Both the position numbers and the translations under genes were made by a program. This document shows, piece after piece, positions 1 through 7,074 of a stretch of 9,335 bases of DNA. Position 1 is the first letter of the stretch. Every line of letters starts with the position of its first letter. Below the pieces are notes generated by a model, which worked only from the letters and a program-made list of their open reading frames with translations, did no database searches and was not told the DNA's origin. Source of the stretch: CADCTB01 sp038214685 (lineage in GTDB: Bacteria; Actinomycetota; Acidimicrobiia; Acidimicrobiales; AC-14); the NCBI GenBank assembly GCA_038214685.1, contig JBBQRO010000134.1, forward strand, positions 1-9,335, read 5' to 3'.

Positions 1-299
1 GGCTCTTGCGCGTCTACGACACGCTCAGCCTGACCCGCCACGACGAGCCCCGCCCCCGGCGTCAACCAGCCCCGATCATCCCCGCCTACAGCGTCGCCAG
101 CAACCACGCCCGTGCTCATCGAGCGTGGCGCTCAACAAGGCCCCGCTACTTGTCGGTTGGTGCCAGCTTCCTTAACGGAGGGCCAATCAGGACGTATTGC
201 ATCCGGTGGATCATCCAGCCGGGGGCTCAGGATGGCCGGGAGCGGGCGGGCATGCGACCGTGGCTGCGGTCGACTGCGGGACGAGCGTGCGGAGAGGTA
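1..299. other. Stretch without a recognisable gene
   Basis: No frame here gives a product I recognise. One plus-strand frame is open from the window edge to about position 350, but it is rich in Arg, Pro and Ala, as chance frames in GC-rich DNA are, and it runs into the 3' end of the minus-strand gene at 300. It could be the tail of something starting outside the window; nothing in the sequence supports a specific call. Confidence 0.4.
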
Positions 300-1076
300 T
301 CAGTGGTTGAGTTGGTAGTTGACTGCGTCGAGCCATACGAGGACCTCTAGATACTGGCGAAACTGCTCCACATTAGGCGGTTCCGGATTGCTGCAGAAGC
401 AGCACAGCTGACCTTGTGCGTAACGGAGACTCGGTCCATGTCTCTTCTGGGAGCCGAGTGCTCGTTCGGCGGCTTCGATGACGCCTGCCTCCGACAGTCT
501 CCTCTCAAGCTCAGGCGATTCCGTTGCAATCCTCCATTCGTCGGACCTCGGCCAAAAGGATCCAGAGTAATACACCCTCCAGGCCGGGCCGACTTCATTG
601 GACCTTAGGCAAACCTCGGAGTGAGGGCTGTAAAACTGGCCCGTGTGAAACGGGGTTAAACGAGCCTGGACTTCATATCCATTATAAGTGCCCCTCAAGG
701 TGTACGCCACGGGCCCAGAGTCCGGTTGCCGATGACCGTGCTCATGACCGGGTCCCAGGACGTCGCCGACAGCACTCCAGAATGCCTGGAACTGCTTCGG
801 CGAGTCGTAGACAAAGGTCGCAAACACGCCCGCCATCCAAACGCACACAGGAATAAGGAAGAAAGCACCCAGGCACTGGCTAAGTGGTGTATCGTCTATT
901 CCCAGAAGTATACACAGAAGAAGTTTGATGCAAAAAGCTGCGAAGGACACCGCGAAAAGGCCGAGGGCAAGCTGGCATCTGAGGACACCTCTTCGGCTAC
1001 GTTGCACCCAGTCGTAAATCGACCACCACACTGCTATCAGAATAATGATGCCGCCCAGCCACGCCCACCCGTCCAT
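300..1076 (-). CDS. Membrane-anchored protein of unknown function, paralogue of the upstream gene
   Basis: A 258-aa protein I cannot assign to a named family. The N-terminus is hydrophobic, with probable membrane segments at about residues 5-22, 37-60 and 66-90. A soluble domain of about 165 residues follows. That domain contains FQAFWSAVGDVL (97-108), RGTYNG (128-133), GPAW (163-166), EWR (180-182), ERRL (191-194), PSLRY (215-219) and a final YLEVLVWLD helix (242-250). The same landmarks occur in the same order in the protein encoded immediately upstream at 1377-2303, so the two are probably diverged paralogues. The domain likely faces the cytoplasm or cell surface on a membrane anchor; topology cannot be settled by eye. 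The ATG at 1076 has no obvious Shine-Dalgarno sequence, but the membrane segment begins right after it, which supports this start. Existence of the gene is fairly sure; function is unknown. Confidence 0.75.
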   Translation of the reverse strand: MDGWAWLGGIIILIAVWWSIYDWVQRSRRGVLRCQLALGLFAVSFAAFCIKLLLCILLGIDDTPLSQCLGAFFLIPVCVWMAGVFATFVYDSPKQFQAFWSAVGDVLGPGHEHGHRQPDSGPVAYTLRGTYNGYEVQARLTPFHTGQFYSPHSEVCLRSNEVGPAWRVYYSGSFWPRSDEWRIATESPELERRLSEAGVIEAAERALGSQKRHGPSLRYAQGQLCCFCSNPEPPNVEQFRQYLEVLVWLDAVNYQLNH

Positions 1077-1376
1077 GTTCTGGACACTATCGTCCGGTCG
1101 ACGGACCGAACCTCAAGACATGGGTGGTCGCGCGAACGGTTTCCTCGGTGCGCGGCCAGCGCCTCTACTCGCCGGCCCAGCTCCGAGAACCAGTTGGGGT
1201 GGGCGTCCAACGGGCCAACCCCCGGATCGTCCATTTCCTATCTCGCTCAGAACTGCGGCGGTGGGCGGCTCGCTCGCAGGACGCGCACCTTCGCTGCAGT
1301 AGCCCCGCGACAGCAGCGATATCAAGACTGCAACGGCAACACCCCCACCACGGATCCGGGCGAGCCCACCGCTTGC
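1077..1376. other. Intergenic stretch between the two paralogues
   Basis: Three hundred bases separate the two minus-strand membrane-protein genes. No coding frame looks convincing on either strand. Just upstream of the 1076 start there is a small perfect hairpin, GTCCG-GTCGA-CGGAC at 1092-1106, which could belong to a regulatory region. On the minus strand a TAGTGT hexamer lies 7 bases before the ATG, the distance expected for a leaderless -10 box, but no good -35 box stands 16-18 bases further upstream. I therefore do not call a promoter. Confidence 0.35.
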
Positions 1377-2303
1377 TCAGCGCCGACCGATCCGCACGCG
1401 CCAAAGGTGGGGCGCCGCGCATGCGGCCGGCAGGAGCCCTGCGAGCCACCAGGGCATCGCTGGCCACGCCAGGAGCATCACGATAAGTCCGCCTGCCGTG
1501 GGAAACCAGAGGCCGCAGAGCCAGAGCGGCGCGTGATTCGGCCGGAGGTAGGGACGGGGCATGCCGGTCGAGGGAGCCACCTCGTCCGCAGGGGAGGAGC
1601 CCAGCATCCCGGTGAGGGTGATCGCTCGATCCACCAGGTCGAGGTGGGCGAGCAGGACGGCCGCAGAGGGGACCAACCCGGTGTTGTCATGGAAGGAGAC
1701 CTCGTTGACTTTCGGTTCGTAGCTGAGGCGGGCATCGCGGCGGATCCCGCCCGGCAGCCGGGCCACCTCCTCCAGGGCGAGCAGCAGTCCGCCCTTCACG
1801 AGCCGCTCCTCGGTGCTCCGCTTGTTGGCCCGCAGCTTCCAGCGGACCTCCTCCCCTGGACCAGGGAGCTTCCCGAGGGTGGCCTGCCAGGCCGGCCCGG
1901 GCCGCTCGGCCGGGATCCACAGGGTGTACGTCCAAGGAAACGGCACGCTTGGAAACAAGATCTGGTCGGCGACGGCGGAGAAGGGGCGACCGCGCCAGGT
2001 CCCCTTCAGGACGTTTCCCTCATGGACGTGGTCGCCCTCGAGGACATGGCAGACCGCGCGCCAGTCCGCCTCGAACCGGCTTGCGCTCGAGCGCCGGTCC
2101 CGATGTTCGAGCTCCAGGGACACCACCTCGAAAGCCGCGACGAGGGCGCAGAGGGCGAGCGGGGAGAAGCAGTGGGCGAAGGCCGTCTCGAAGGCGTGGG
2201 TCTTCCAGTAGCAGTGAGCTGCCCATGCAGCAGTGCCGCCGACGAGGCTGACCCCGACGACGAGGTGCCTTCGAGAACGTCCGGAGAGGCTGACCTGCGC
2301 CAT
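1377..2303 (-). CDS. Four-segment membrane protein of unknown function, paralogue of the downstream gene
   Basis: A protein of about 308 aa, not recognised as a named family. Two hydrophobic segments lie at about 13-30 and 40-60, a soluble domain at about 75-235, and two more hydrophobic segments at about 260-298. The soluble domain matches the 258-aa neighbour motif for motif: FEADWRAVCHVLEG (77-90), KGTWRG (100-105), GPAW (136-139), VRWKL (153-157), EERL (165-168), ARLSY (191-195) and LAHLDLVDRA (218-227). The C-terminal membrane pair is absent from the neighbour, so the architectures differ although the core is shared. I place the start at the ATG at 2303 because GAGGG stands about 7 bases upstream and the membrane segment follows directly. 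The frame stays open to 2558, but that extension is Ala/Arg-rich and looks like chance reading. Probably a duplicated pair with a related role at the membrane. Confidence 0.72.
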   Translation of the reverse strand: MAQVSLSGRSRRHLVVGVSLVGGTAAWAAHCYWKTHAFETAFAHCFSPLALCALVAAFEVVSLELEHRDRRSSASRFEADWRAVCHVLEGDHVHEGNVLKGTWRGRPFSAVADQILFPSVPFPWTYTLWIPAERPGPAWQATLGKLPGPGEEVRWKLRANKRSTEERLVKGGLLLALEEVARLPGGIRRDARLSYEPKVNEVSFHDNTGLVPSAAVLLAHLDLVDRAITLTGMLGSSPADEVAPSTGMPRPYLRPNHAPLWLCGLWFPTAGGLIVMLLAWPAMPWWLAGLLPAACAAPHLWRVRIGRR

Positions 2304-2667
2304 CTTTTCGCCCTCGTGGGCGATACGCAAGTGGGGTCCCGCCAGTTCACCAAGGTGGCGGAGCCGGCCCGTGGGGAACATCGGCGCGGAAAGTCCCGCT
2401 AAGGATGCTGCCGCTGCGGTGGCCGGTCGTGGCGGTTGAGCTCCGGACCGAGGGGCGCTTCGTGGGCTGTCCAACAGGCACCTGCAGCCGGCGACCGCTC
2501 GCAGCTCGGCGGCCCGGCGCGCCAACGCGATAGCGGCCGCACCTTGAGCCTTCTCCAACTCGGTAGCACCTCAGCGGTGCCGGGCTGGGGATGGATTCCG
2601 CCATCAGGCGGGCTCGTCGTCGCGGGCGTCAGGGTCCCGGAGGTGGGGCGCCGCCCAGGTCGAGCGG
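2304..2667. other. Gene-free junction between membrane-protein gene and integrase relic
   Basis: No protein on either strand is convincing. In the recombinase frame a stop at 2545-2547 bounds the relic upstream, and the residues read between there and 2668 do not resemble the N-terminal core-binding domain of a tyrosine recombinase. The missing front of the integrase is therefore not present here in any frame I checked, which suggests a deletion or rearrangement junction. Confidence 0.4.
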
Positions 2668-3293
2668 GTGGAACGAGTGGTGGCCGTGGACGTTGATGTG
2701 GCGGTCGACGAGCTCGACCGGGTCATCATCGCCCTCCTCCTCGGCACCGGACTCCGCTCCGCCGAACTCCTCGGCCTCAACCTCGGGACCTACGAAACCG
2801 CTTCCGGCGACGCCGTCGTACGGGTTCTCGGCAAAGGGTCCAAGCCCCGGACCGTACCCGTCCCCCAACCCCTTCCCGAGCTGATCGACAGCTATCTGAC
2901 GTCCCCCCAGGACAAGTACCCCACCTGGCGGCGGCGCCGGCTGTCCCACGCCCTGCTCGACGCCCCGCCCCGCCGGTCCACTCCCCCGCCGACCCTGCGG
3001 GCCGGAGGGCGCCGGCTCACCGCCGACCAGCTCGACTACCTCCTCCGCCAGATCCTGATGGCCGCCGGCCTCGGGAGCCGCAAACCACAGGGCGCGAACG
3101 CCCACGCCTACCGGCACACCTACGGGACCCTCCTCCCGCCGAGGGCACCCCGGTCGCCGACCTACGCGGCCTCATGGGCCACGCCTCCCTCGCCACCACC
3201 CAGGGCTACGTCGACTCCGTAGCCCGAGACCGCCAAGCCGCCGCCGCCGCCAACCCCGCCCTCCGCCACCTCCGGACCCCACAGAGGCACTAG
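2668..3293 (+). pseudogene. Tyrosine recombinase (integrase) catalytic domain, truncated and frameshifted
   Basis: Site-specific tyrosine recombinases cut and rejoin DNA through a tyrosine nucleophile supported by conserved Arg, Lys, His-x-x-Arg and His residues. Counting from 2668, the first frame shows LLGTGLRSAELLGL with Arg30, GKGSKPRTVPV with the beta-hairpin Lys, and HAYRHTYGT with His146 and Arg149. Near 3136 the reading shifts. In the next frame (codons starting at positions divisible by three) it continues as GTPVADLRGLMGHASLATTQ and GYVDSV, giving the second His (3180-3182) and the nucleophile Tyr (3207-3209), and ends at TAG 3291-3293. A single missing base around CTCCTCCCGCCG explains the break. 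The N-terminal DNA-binding domain is also missing. With both defects the gene cannot make a working integrase, unless the one-base loss is a sequencing error, which would not explain the missing front. It resembles the XerC/D-like group found in actinobacterial mobile elements. Confidence 0.85.
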
Positions 3294-3490
3294 GGGCCCC
3301 TCCCAACACCAGACCCACAGGTATCCAGCCGCCGCTCGGTGCCGCCACGGCCAGCCGAGACCGCTGGCTGACCGAACCGTATCCGTCGTTCTGCCACGTC
3401 CCGGCCTCGAGCGGGCCAGTTGACACCGCCGACCGGCATCTGGGCCACCCCGCAGCGGAATGACGGCACCGCTGCTATCGAGTCGGGCCC

Positions 3491-4063
3491 TCAGTGCCTT
3501 TGGAACCAACGTCGGGTTCTGGAAGGGTCGGGCAGCGGGGCACTCGCCGCAGCTGGCCCCGCCTGGGCGGCGGTTGGGAGCGCTGCCGTGGCGCCAGATG
3601 CCCCGACGACCTCCTCCAATGCCACAAGGAGCCTGCCGATGTCGTCCTCCCAGCCACGGTCGGACAAGTGCATCGCCTTGCACATAGCCAAGCTTCGGAT
3701 GTCGTAGGGCAGCTGCTGCTCACCGGGCATGGTGGCGCCCTCGATCAGCACCGGGATGACGAGCACGCCCGGCCGCCGCAGCGCCACCCCGACCTCTCGC
3801 TGCACCCAATCCCTTGGAACACCAATGGCCCGTTTAGTCGCGGGGTTCCGGTCCACGAGCCACCGGTCACTGATGATCGCGAGGAGGGCGGCGGACGCGG
3901 CCACCGCTTCGTCGATGCGCTGGCCGAAATCGTCACCGGGGCCGACGTTCTCGATGTCGCGATCGACCTGGCGGACGCCGAAGTGCTCGGTCAGGCGGTG
4001 GTGTAGGCGATCAACGATGAAGGCGGTGTGCTCGCGCCGGTAGCTGATAAAGATCCCGGTCAC
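3491..4063 (-). CDS. TIR-domain protein
   Basis: About 190 aa when started at the GTG at 4063. Residues 1-142 form a bacterial TIR domain: GIFISYRREHT (3-13, the TIR box), VDRDIENVGPGDDF (33-46, the BB-loop region), a helix and strand with LLAIISDRWL (60-69), DWVQREVGVAL (85-95) and VIPVLIEG (102-109). Glu90 of WVQRE sits where the catalytic glutamate of NAD-cleaving TIR domains is found, so NAD+ hydrolase or cyclase activity is possible but not shown. Bacterial TIR proteins of this kind often act as effectors in anti-phage systems and usually carry a sensor or membrane domain. Here only an Ala/Pro-rich tail of about 48 residues follows, ending at the stop near 3491. GTG is preferred as start because MTGIFISYRRE matches the usual TIR N-terminus and because of the GTGA overlap with a leader ORF. 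An ATG at 4084 and a TTG at 4153 are alternatives in the same frame. It is transcribed away from the HNH gene. Confidence 0.82.
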   Translation of the reverse strand: MTGIFISYRREHTAFIVDRLHHRLTEHFGVRQVDRDIENVGPGDDFGQRIDEAVAASAALLAIISDRWLVDRNPATKRAIGVPRDWVQREVGVALRRPGVLVIPVLIEGATMPGEQQLPYDIRSLAMCKAMHLSDRGWEDDIGRLLVALEEVVGASGATAALPTAAQAGPAAASAPLPDPSRTRRWFQRH

Positions 4064-4143
4064 GATCCACCAGGGAGCGGCCATGGATCGACACACCGTC
4101 GGCACCCGCTCCGGTCGTCCGGCCGCTGCCTCTCGATCATCAT
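4060..4143 (-). CDS. Possible 27-codon leader ORF coupled to the TIR gene
   Basis: On the minus strand a strong Shine-Dalgarno sequence, GGGAGG, is followed after 10 bases by ATGATG. The ATG does not lie in the TIR frame. It opens a 27-codon frame beginning MMIERQRPDD, rich in Arg and containing two Cys, whose TGA overlaps the GTG of the TIR gene as GTGA (4063-4060). The best ribosome binding site of the region thus serves this short frame, and the TIR gene would be translated by coupling. The peptide resembles nothing I know. It could be a translational leader rather than a functional peptide, or the ribosome site may instead serve a longer TIR form from the TTG at 4153, although the TTG directly abuts the GGAGG, which is too close. 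Confidence 0.35.
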   Translation of the reverse strand: MMIERQRPDDRSGCRRCVDPWPLPGGS

Positions 4144-4153
4144 GCGCACCCAA

Positions 4154-4159
4154 CCTCCC
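4154..4159 (-). promoter_or_regulatory. Shine-Dalgarno site upstream of the TIR leader
   Basis: GGGAGG on the minus strand, 10 bases before the ATG at 4143. It is the only strong ribosome-binding match upstream of the TIR domain and decides between the possible starts: it fits the leader ORF, not the in-frame TTG or the later GTG. Confidence 0.45.
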
Positions 4160-4460
4160 TGCTGCAGTCTCCCACGAGGCTACGCAACCTCTGCTCGCCA
4201 GACCACAAAACAGTGGTCAAGGGCCGCCCGCCGACTCGGCGTACCGGAACCGGCGTTGTGGGGCGTCGCCGGTCCGTCGGCCGCCGGCCATTATGGGCGT
4301 GGGGTCCTCGGGTCCAAGAGAACCAGAGCCGTCGATCTGTAGTACCCCCGGCGCACCGGGACAAGGACCATGGACTAGGTCGTCGCTGCCGAGATGGGGC
4401 CAGGTGAATACGCCAACCCGCCCTGACGGGCGCGGCGCATCGCGGTCAGACTAGGGCTCC
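4160..4460. other. Divergent control region between TIR and HNH genes
   Basis: About 300 bases lie between the oppositely transcribed TIR and HNH genes. I see no protein worth calling on either strand. It must hold the promoters of both transcription units, but I found no -35/-10 pair good enough to mark. A small hairpin, CGCCC-TGAC-GGGCG at 4419-4432, sits about 30 bases before the HNH start and could act in the mRNA leader or as an operator half-site pair. Confidence 0.4.
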
Positions 4461-6110
4461 ATGACAGATCACCTCAATGGGCGCTGGCTCTTGAAGATGC
4501 CGGACGAGGATGTCGACCGCGACGTGTCGAGCGTGGCAGGTGGGATCTTCTTCCACATGTGGGCCACCCGGCAAGAGCCGTACGGCGCGCTTACCGACGG
4601 TGACTCGGTGTACTTCGTGGAATCGCACACGAGCCGGATCATCTGGGAACTCCGGGCGCGCCACATCCGCCGGGACCGCTACAGCTCAATGGAGGACGCC
4701 TACCGGTTCCTCAGGGAGTCCTACGGTCTGTTCCCCGAGGACTGCAACGACTACATCCTCTCCCGACCAGCGGAGGGATGGTTTTTGGGCTGGGCGATCG
4801 AGGTGATCCGCCCCTTGGACGTCGAGCCGCCTGTCCGGATCGACTTCGGGTCCCGAGGTGGACGCCACGGGTACCTTCCCTTCACTCGTGTCCCCGGTGT
4901 GACCGAGCTTCTCAACCTGCTGCCCTTACCGGGCTCGCCTGCCATGGCTGAGGCCGGATCTGGGATGCTCGGGGGTTCGGTCTTTGCTCCGCGCGGCGGC
5001 GGAAATGCTCGGTACATCCCCCGTGGCATAAGGCGCGCCGTGTTGGAGCGGGACAACGGTCGCTGCCGTGAATGCGGGGCAACCGACAGGCTCCATTTTG
5101 ACCATGTCTGGCCGTTTAGCAAGGGAGGCCGCACCGAACTCGGTAACATCCAGCTGTTGTGCCGGACGCACAACCTTGCCAAGGCGGCTCGGCTTGTGGT
5201 GGGTGCCGTTGCCCCGCCAGACTTCGACCGGTTTGAGGCTCTCGCAGAATCGCTCGGCATTCCGGAACCGCAGTTGCATGTTAGGGAGCTCGTGCAGGCG
5301 GCGGTAGCAGCCGGGCGCGCTGCGGATGCGGTGGACGCTCTGCTGGAACATCTCGATGTATGCGAGAATCCGCTCGACCTGCTGCCGGCGCTTCAGTTAC
5401 TGGGCACAGAAGGTCGAAACGCAGCGCTCTGCCAAGCACGTCTGGCGTTCGATTTAGCTTTCGACCATCCAAAGATCGCGAGGAAGATTGCAACCGGGCT
5501 CCTGGAGCACGGCGACGGCGACGTGAAGGCCACCGCCGCCCTTGCCCTCGCCGATGCCGGTCCCGACAAGGCCCGTCGTCAGCATCTTGAGACGGCCGCC
5601 GCCGCAGAGGACCAATGGGTCGCCGGTCAAGCGAACCTGCTCCTGGGCCTTTGCCTCGACGAAACGGAGGGGAGAGACGAGTATCTCCGCCGTGCGGCGG
5701 AGAGTTCGTCCCCCCAGCCACGAGCTGTGGCTGCGTACGAGCTTGGCGTCTCAACCGAAGACGCCTGCGATGCTCAATCCTGGTTCAGGCGAGCCCTGGT
5801 CACGCAGGACCACGAGCTCTTCGCTCTGTGCCTTGGTCAACTCGCCACCCTCATAGGAGACGACCGTGCGTGTGTGTTCGCCGAGCGGGCTGTAGCGACT
5901 GGCGTACGAGACGCTCAAGCCATGGGACACCTGGTGCTCGGCGCCCGCGGCTGTGACGACGATGCTACGCAACACCTCAGACGCGTGCAGGAACTCGATG
6001 ACGTAGGAGATCTTGCGGCGATCGCGGCAGCGGCCCTCGCCAACCTCGATCTAGCTCAGCCCGATGACCGGCTCAAGGTCGTACTCGCTCGGCCGACCAA
6101 GTGGACCTAA
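4461..6110 (+). CDS. HNH endonuclease fused to a Sel1/TPR-like repeat region
   Basis: A 549-aa protein with three parts. Residues about 8-125 (WLLKMP..., then GDSVYFVES at 47-55, and GWFLGWAIEVI at 106-116) resemble the PUA/EVE fold group, which in some restriction factors reads modified bases; this part is an inference from pattern only. Residues 187-244 are a clear HNH nuclease: RRAVLERDNGRCRECG, with zinc-ligand cysteines 202 and 205, HFDHV with His212, Asp214 and His215, then SKGG, Asn229 and CRTHN with Cys234 and His237. All key residues are present, so the nuclease should be active on DNA. From about 350 to 540 the sequence is helical, Ala-rich and repetitive, with WFRRALVTQD and FAERAVATG units like Sel1/TPR repeats, probably for protein binding. 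The start is the ATG at 4461; only a weak AGGG precedes it. The stop overlaps the next gene. The architecture suggests a Type IV-like restriction or other defence nuclease, not proven. Confidence 0.85.
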   Translation: MTDHLNGRWLLKMPDEDVDRDVSSVAGGIFFHMWATRQEPYGALTDGDSVYFVESHTSRIIWELRARHIRRDRYSSMEDAYRFLRESYGLFPEDCNDYILSRPAEGWFLGWAIEVIRPLDVEPPVRIDFGSRGGRHGYLPFTRVPGVTELLNLLPLPGSPAMAEAGSGMLGGSVFAPRGGGNARYIPRGIRRAVLERDNGRCRECGATDRLHFDHVWPFSKGGRTELGNIQLLCRTHNLAKAARLVVGAVAPPDFDRFEALAESLGIPEPQLHVRELVQAAVAAGRAADAVDALLEHLDVCENPLDLLPALQLLGTEGRNAALCQARLAFDLAFDHPKIARKIATGLLEHGDGDVKATAALALADAGPDKARRQHLETAAAAEDQWVAGQANLLLGLCLDETEGRDEYLRRAAESSSPQPRAVAAYELGVSTEDACDAQSWFRRALVTQDHELFALCLGQLATLIGDDRACVFAERAVATGVRDAQAMGHLVLGARGCDDDATQHLRRVQELDDVGDLAAIAAAALANLDLAQPDDRLKVVLARPTKWT

Positions 6111-6361
6111 CTATTCGCAATCTTTCTGACCTTCTCCAGGAGACTGGGTCCGAGTGTCGATCGGACCTCGAGAGGATGATCAACGAGGAAACTGAGCTTG
6201 ACGCTTGGGTTGATTGGAATTCGTCAAACGATGACGAGATCGTGGTGTGCGTACACCGGAGGGGCATCGGCCTCGCATACCCGTTCTCGATAGAGACATT
6301 CTGGAAGGCATTGGAAGAGGTCGATGACGAAGCGGTCGCGGGACTTGATATCGACCTGTGA
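6101..6361 (+). CDS. Small acidic protein overlapping the HNH gene
   Basis: Eighty-six residues from a GTG at 6101, inside the last codons of the HNH gene, with a 10-base overlap into the HNH stop. This arrangement normally means translational coupling, so the two products are probably made together. The protein has 22 Asp/Glu against 6 Lys/Arg, no signal peptide and no membrane segment. Its middle (WVDWNSSNDDEIVVCVHRRG, 36-55) looks like a small alpha/beta domain, followed by a helix FSIETFWKALEEVDDEA (62-78). I know no family for it. Size, charge and coupling to a nuclease fit an inhibitor, immunity protein or DNA-mimic partner, but an accessory subunit is equally possible. The TGA at 6359-6361 is followed by a 123-base convergent gap with no clear terminator. 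Confidence 0.68.
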   Translation: MDLTIRNLSDLLQETGSECRSDLERMINEETELDAWVDWNSSNDDEIVVCVHRRGIGLAYPFSIETFWKALEEVDDEAVAGLDIDL

Positions 6362-6484
6362 CCCCCATCAATCTGGGCCGTCAATCCTTGACAGCGCACG
6401 CACCGGACAACCGGATTATCTAGGCCCTTGTGTTGGCAGCCCGGGATCGGCCTTACGCAATCTGCCTCGGGCCACAGGCCTGGA

Positions 6485-6904
6485 CTACGGAGCCCCCTTG
6501 TGCTTAAAGCGGTTGGACCACAGCGGCCAGCACAGCGCTCCGTCGATCGCTGTTGCGGCCAGTTGAAAACCTCGAGGGTCGTTGACCCCGTGCTGCCACA
6601 GAGTCTTCTCGTCGCCCCCACGGCAGACTGTCAGGCGTGTGGTCGAGACATCCTCCGGCAGGTTTGCATAGCTCTCCTGCCATTGAAAGAACCCGACCTT
6701 TTCTATCAGATCGGCTAGCATCGCAAAAAGGCCCGAACCGATATCTAGACAATGAGTCCCCAAAAGGGGGACATTAGCTATACCTGACCACTCGACTAAG
6801 TCGTCCTCGGCGACCGTTGCGATATACGTCGGGCACTCTCCGAAGCACCCCGTACGTTCCAGGGTGATGGCGAGAACGGCAGGCCTCGGCCATGTGTCCG
6901 TCAT
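6485..6904 (-). CDS. DUF6438-type protein
   Basis: A 139-aa protein matching my memory of the DUF6438 family: ITLERTGCFGECPTYIATV at 13-31 (the family's RTGCFGxCPxY signature), an acidic strand and turn, LIEKVGFFQWQESY (66-79), and LTVCRGGDEKTLW (91-103). Members are small beta-rich proteins of unknown function, often exported lipoproteins; this one has no signal peptide, so it is probably cytoplasmic. The two signature cysteines at 20 and 24 are present. The start is the ATG at 6904, with GAGAGG about 9 bases upstream. It converges on the HNH/acidic-protein unit and has no obvious operon partner. I am fairly sure of the family and have no basis for a role. Confidence 0.75.
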   Translation of the reverse strand: MTDTWPRPAVLAITLERTGCFGECPTYIATVAEDDLVEWSGIANVPLLGTHCLDIGSGLFAMLADLIEKVGFFQWQESYANLPEDVSTTRLTVCRGGDEKTLWQHGVNDPRGFQLAATAIDGALCWPLWSNRFKHKGAP

Positions 6905-7074
6905 ACCCGCATCCTCTCATACAGAGACAGATGGTCGGCGCTCTGCTGCGGCGGACCGACCGATGGCAGCACAGGGCTACCCGGTCGGCCCGTCGACTCC
7001 AACCGGCGGCAATGGGCGTGTTCCCGTGACGATCTGACCGACGCCGAGGGTGCCCGGGAAGACTTTTGCGCCGG

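Noticed and set aside
726..2402. 558-codon open frame on the plus strand
   Set aside because: It lies opposite the two membrane-protein genes, and its translation is Arg/Pro/Gly-rich without any domain, typical of an antisense shadow in GC-rich DNA. The minus-strand proteins show membrane segments and mutual similarity.
2304..2558. N-terminal extension of the 308-aa membrane protein to an ATG at 2558
   Set aside because: The extra 85 residues are Ala/Arg-rich without structure, while the ATG at 2303 has GAGGG at good spacing and is followed directly by a membrane segment.
2629..3117. 162-codon minus-strand frame
   Set aside because: Antisense to the recombinase catalytic domain; Gly/Glu-rich chance translation.
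3172..3426. Minus-strand frame beginning MSTGPLEAGTWQNDG
   Set aside because: The opening looks somewhat protein-like and could be an insertion-sequence leftover, but I cannot tie it to a family and its second half is antisense to the recombinase relic.
3494..4006. 170-codon plus-strand frame
   Set aside because: Antisense to the TIR domain, whose motifs are unmistakable on the minus strand.
6388..6416. TTGACA in the gap after the acidic-protein gene as a promoter
   Set aside because: No -10-like hexamer at 16-19 bases; the first candidate, GATTAT, is 20 bases away, and no plus-strand gene follows.
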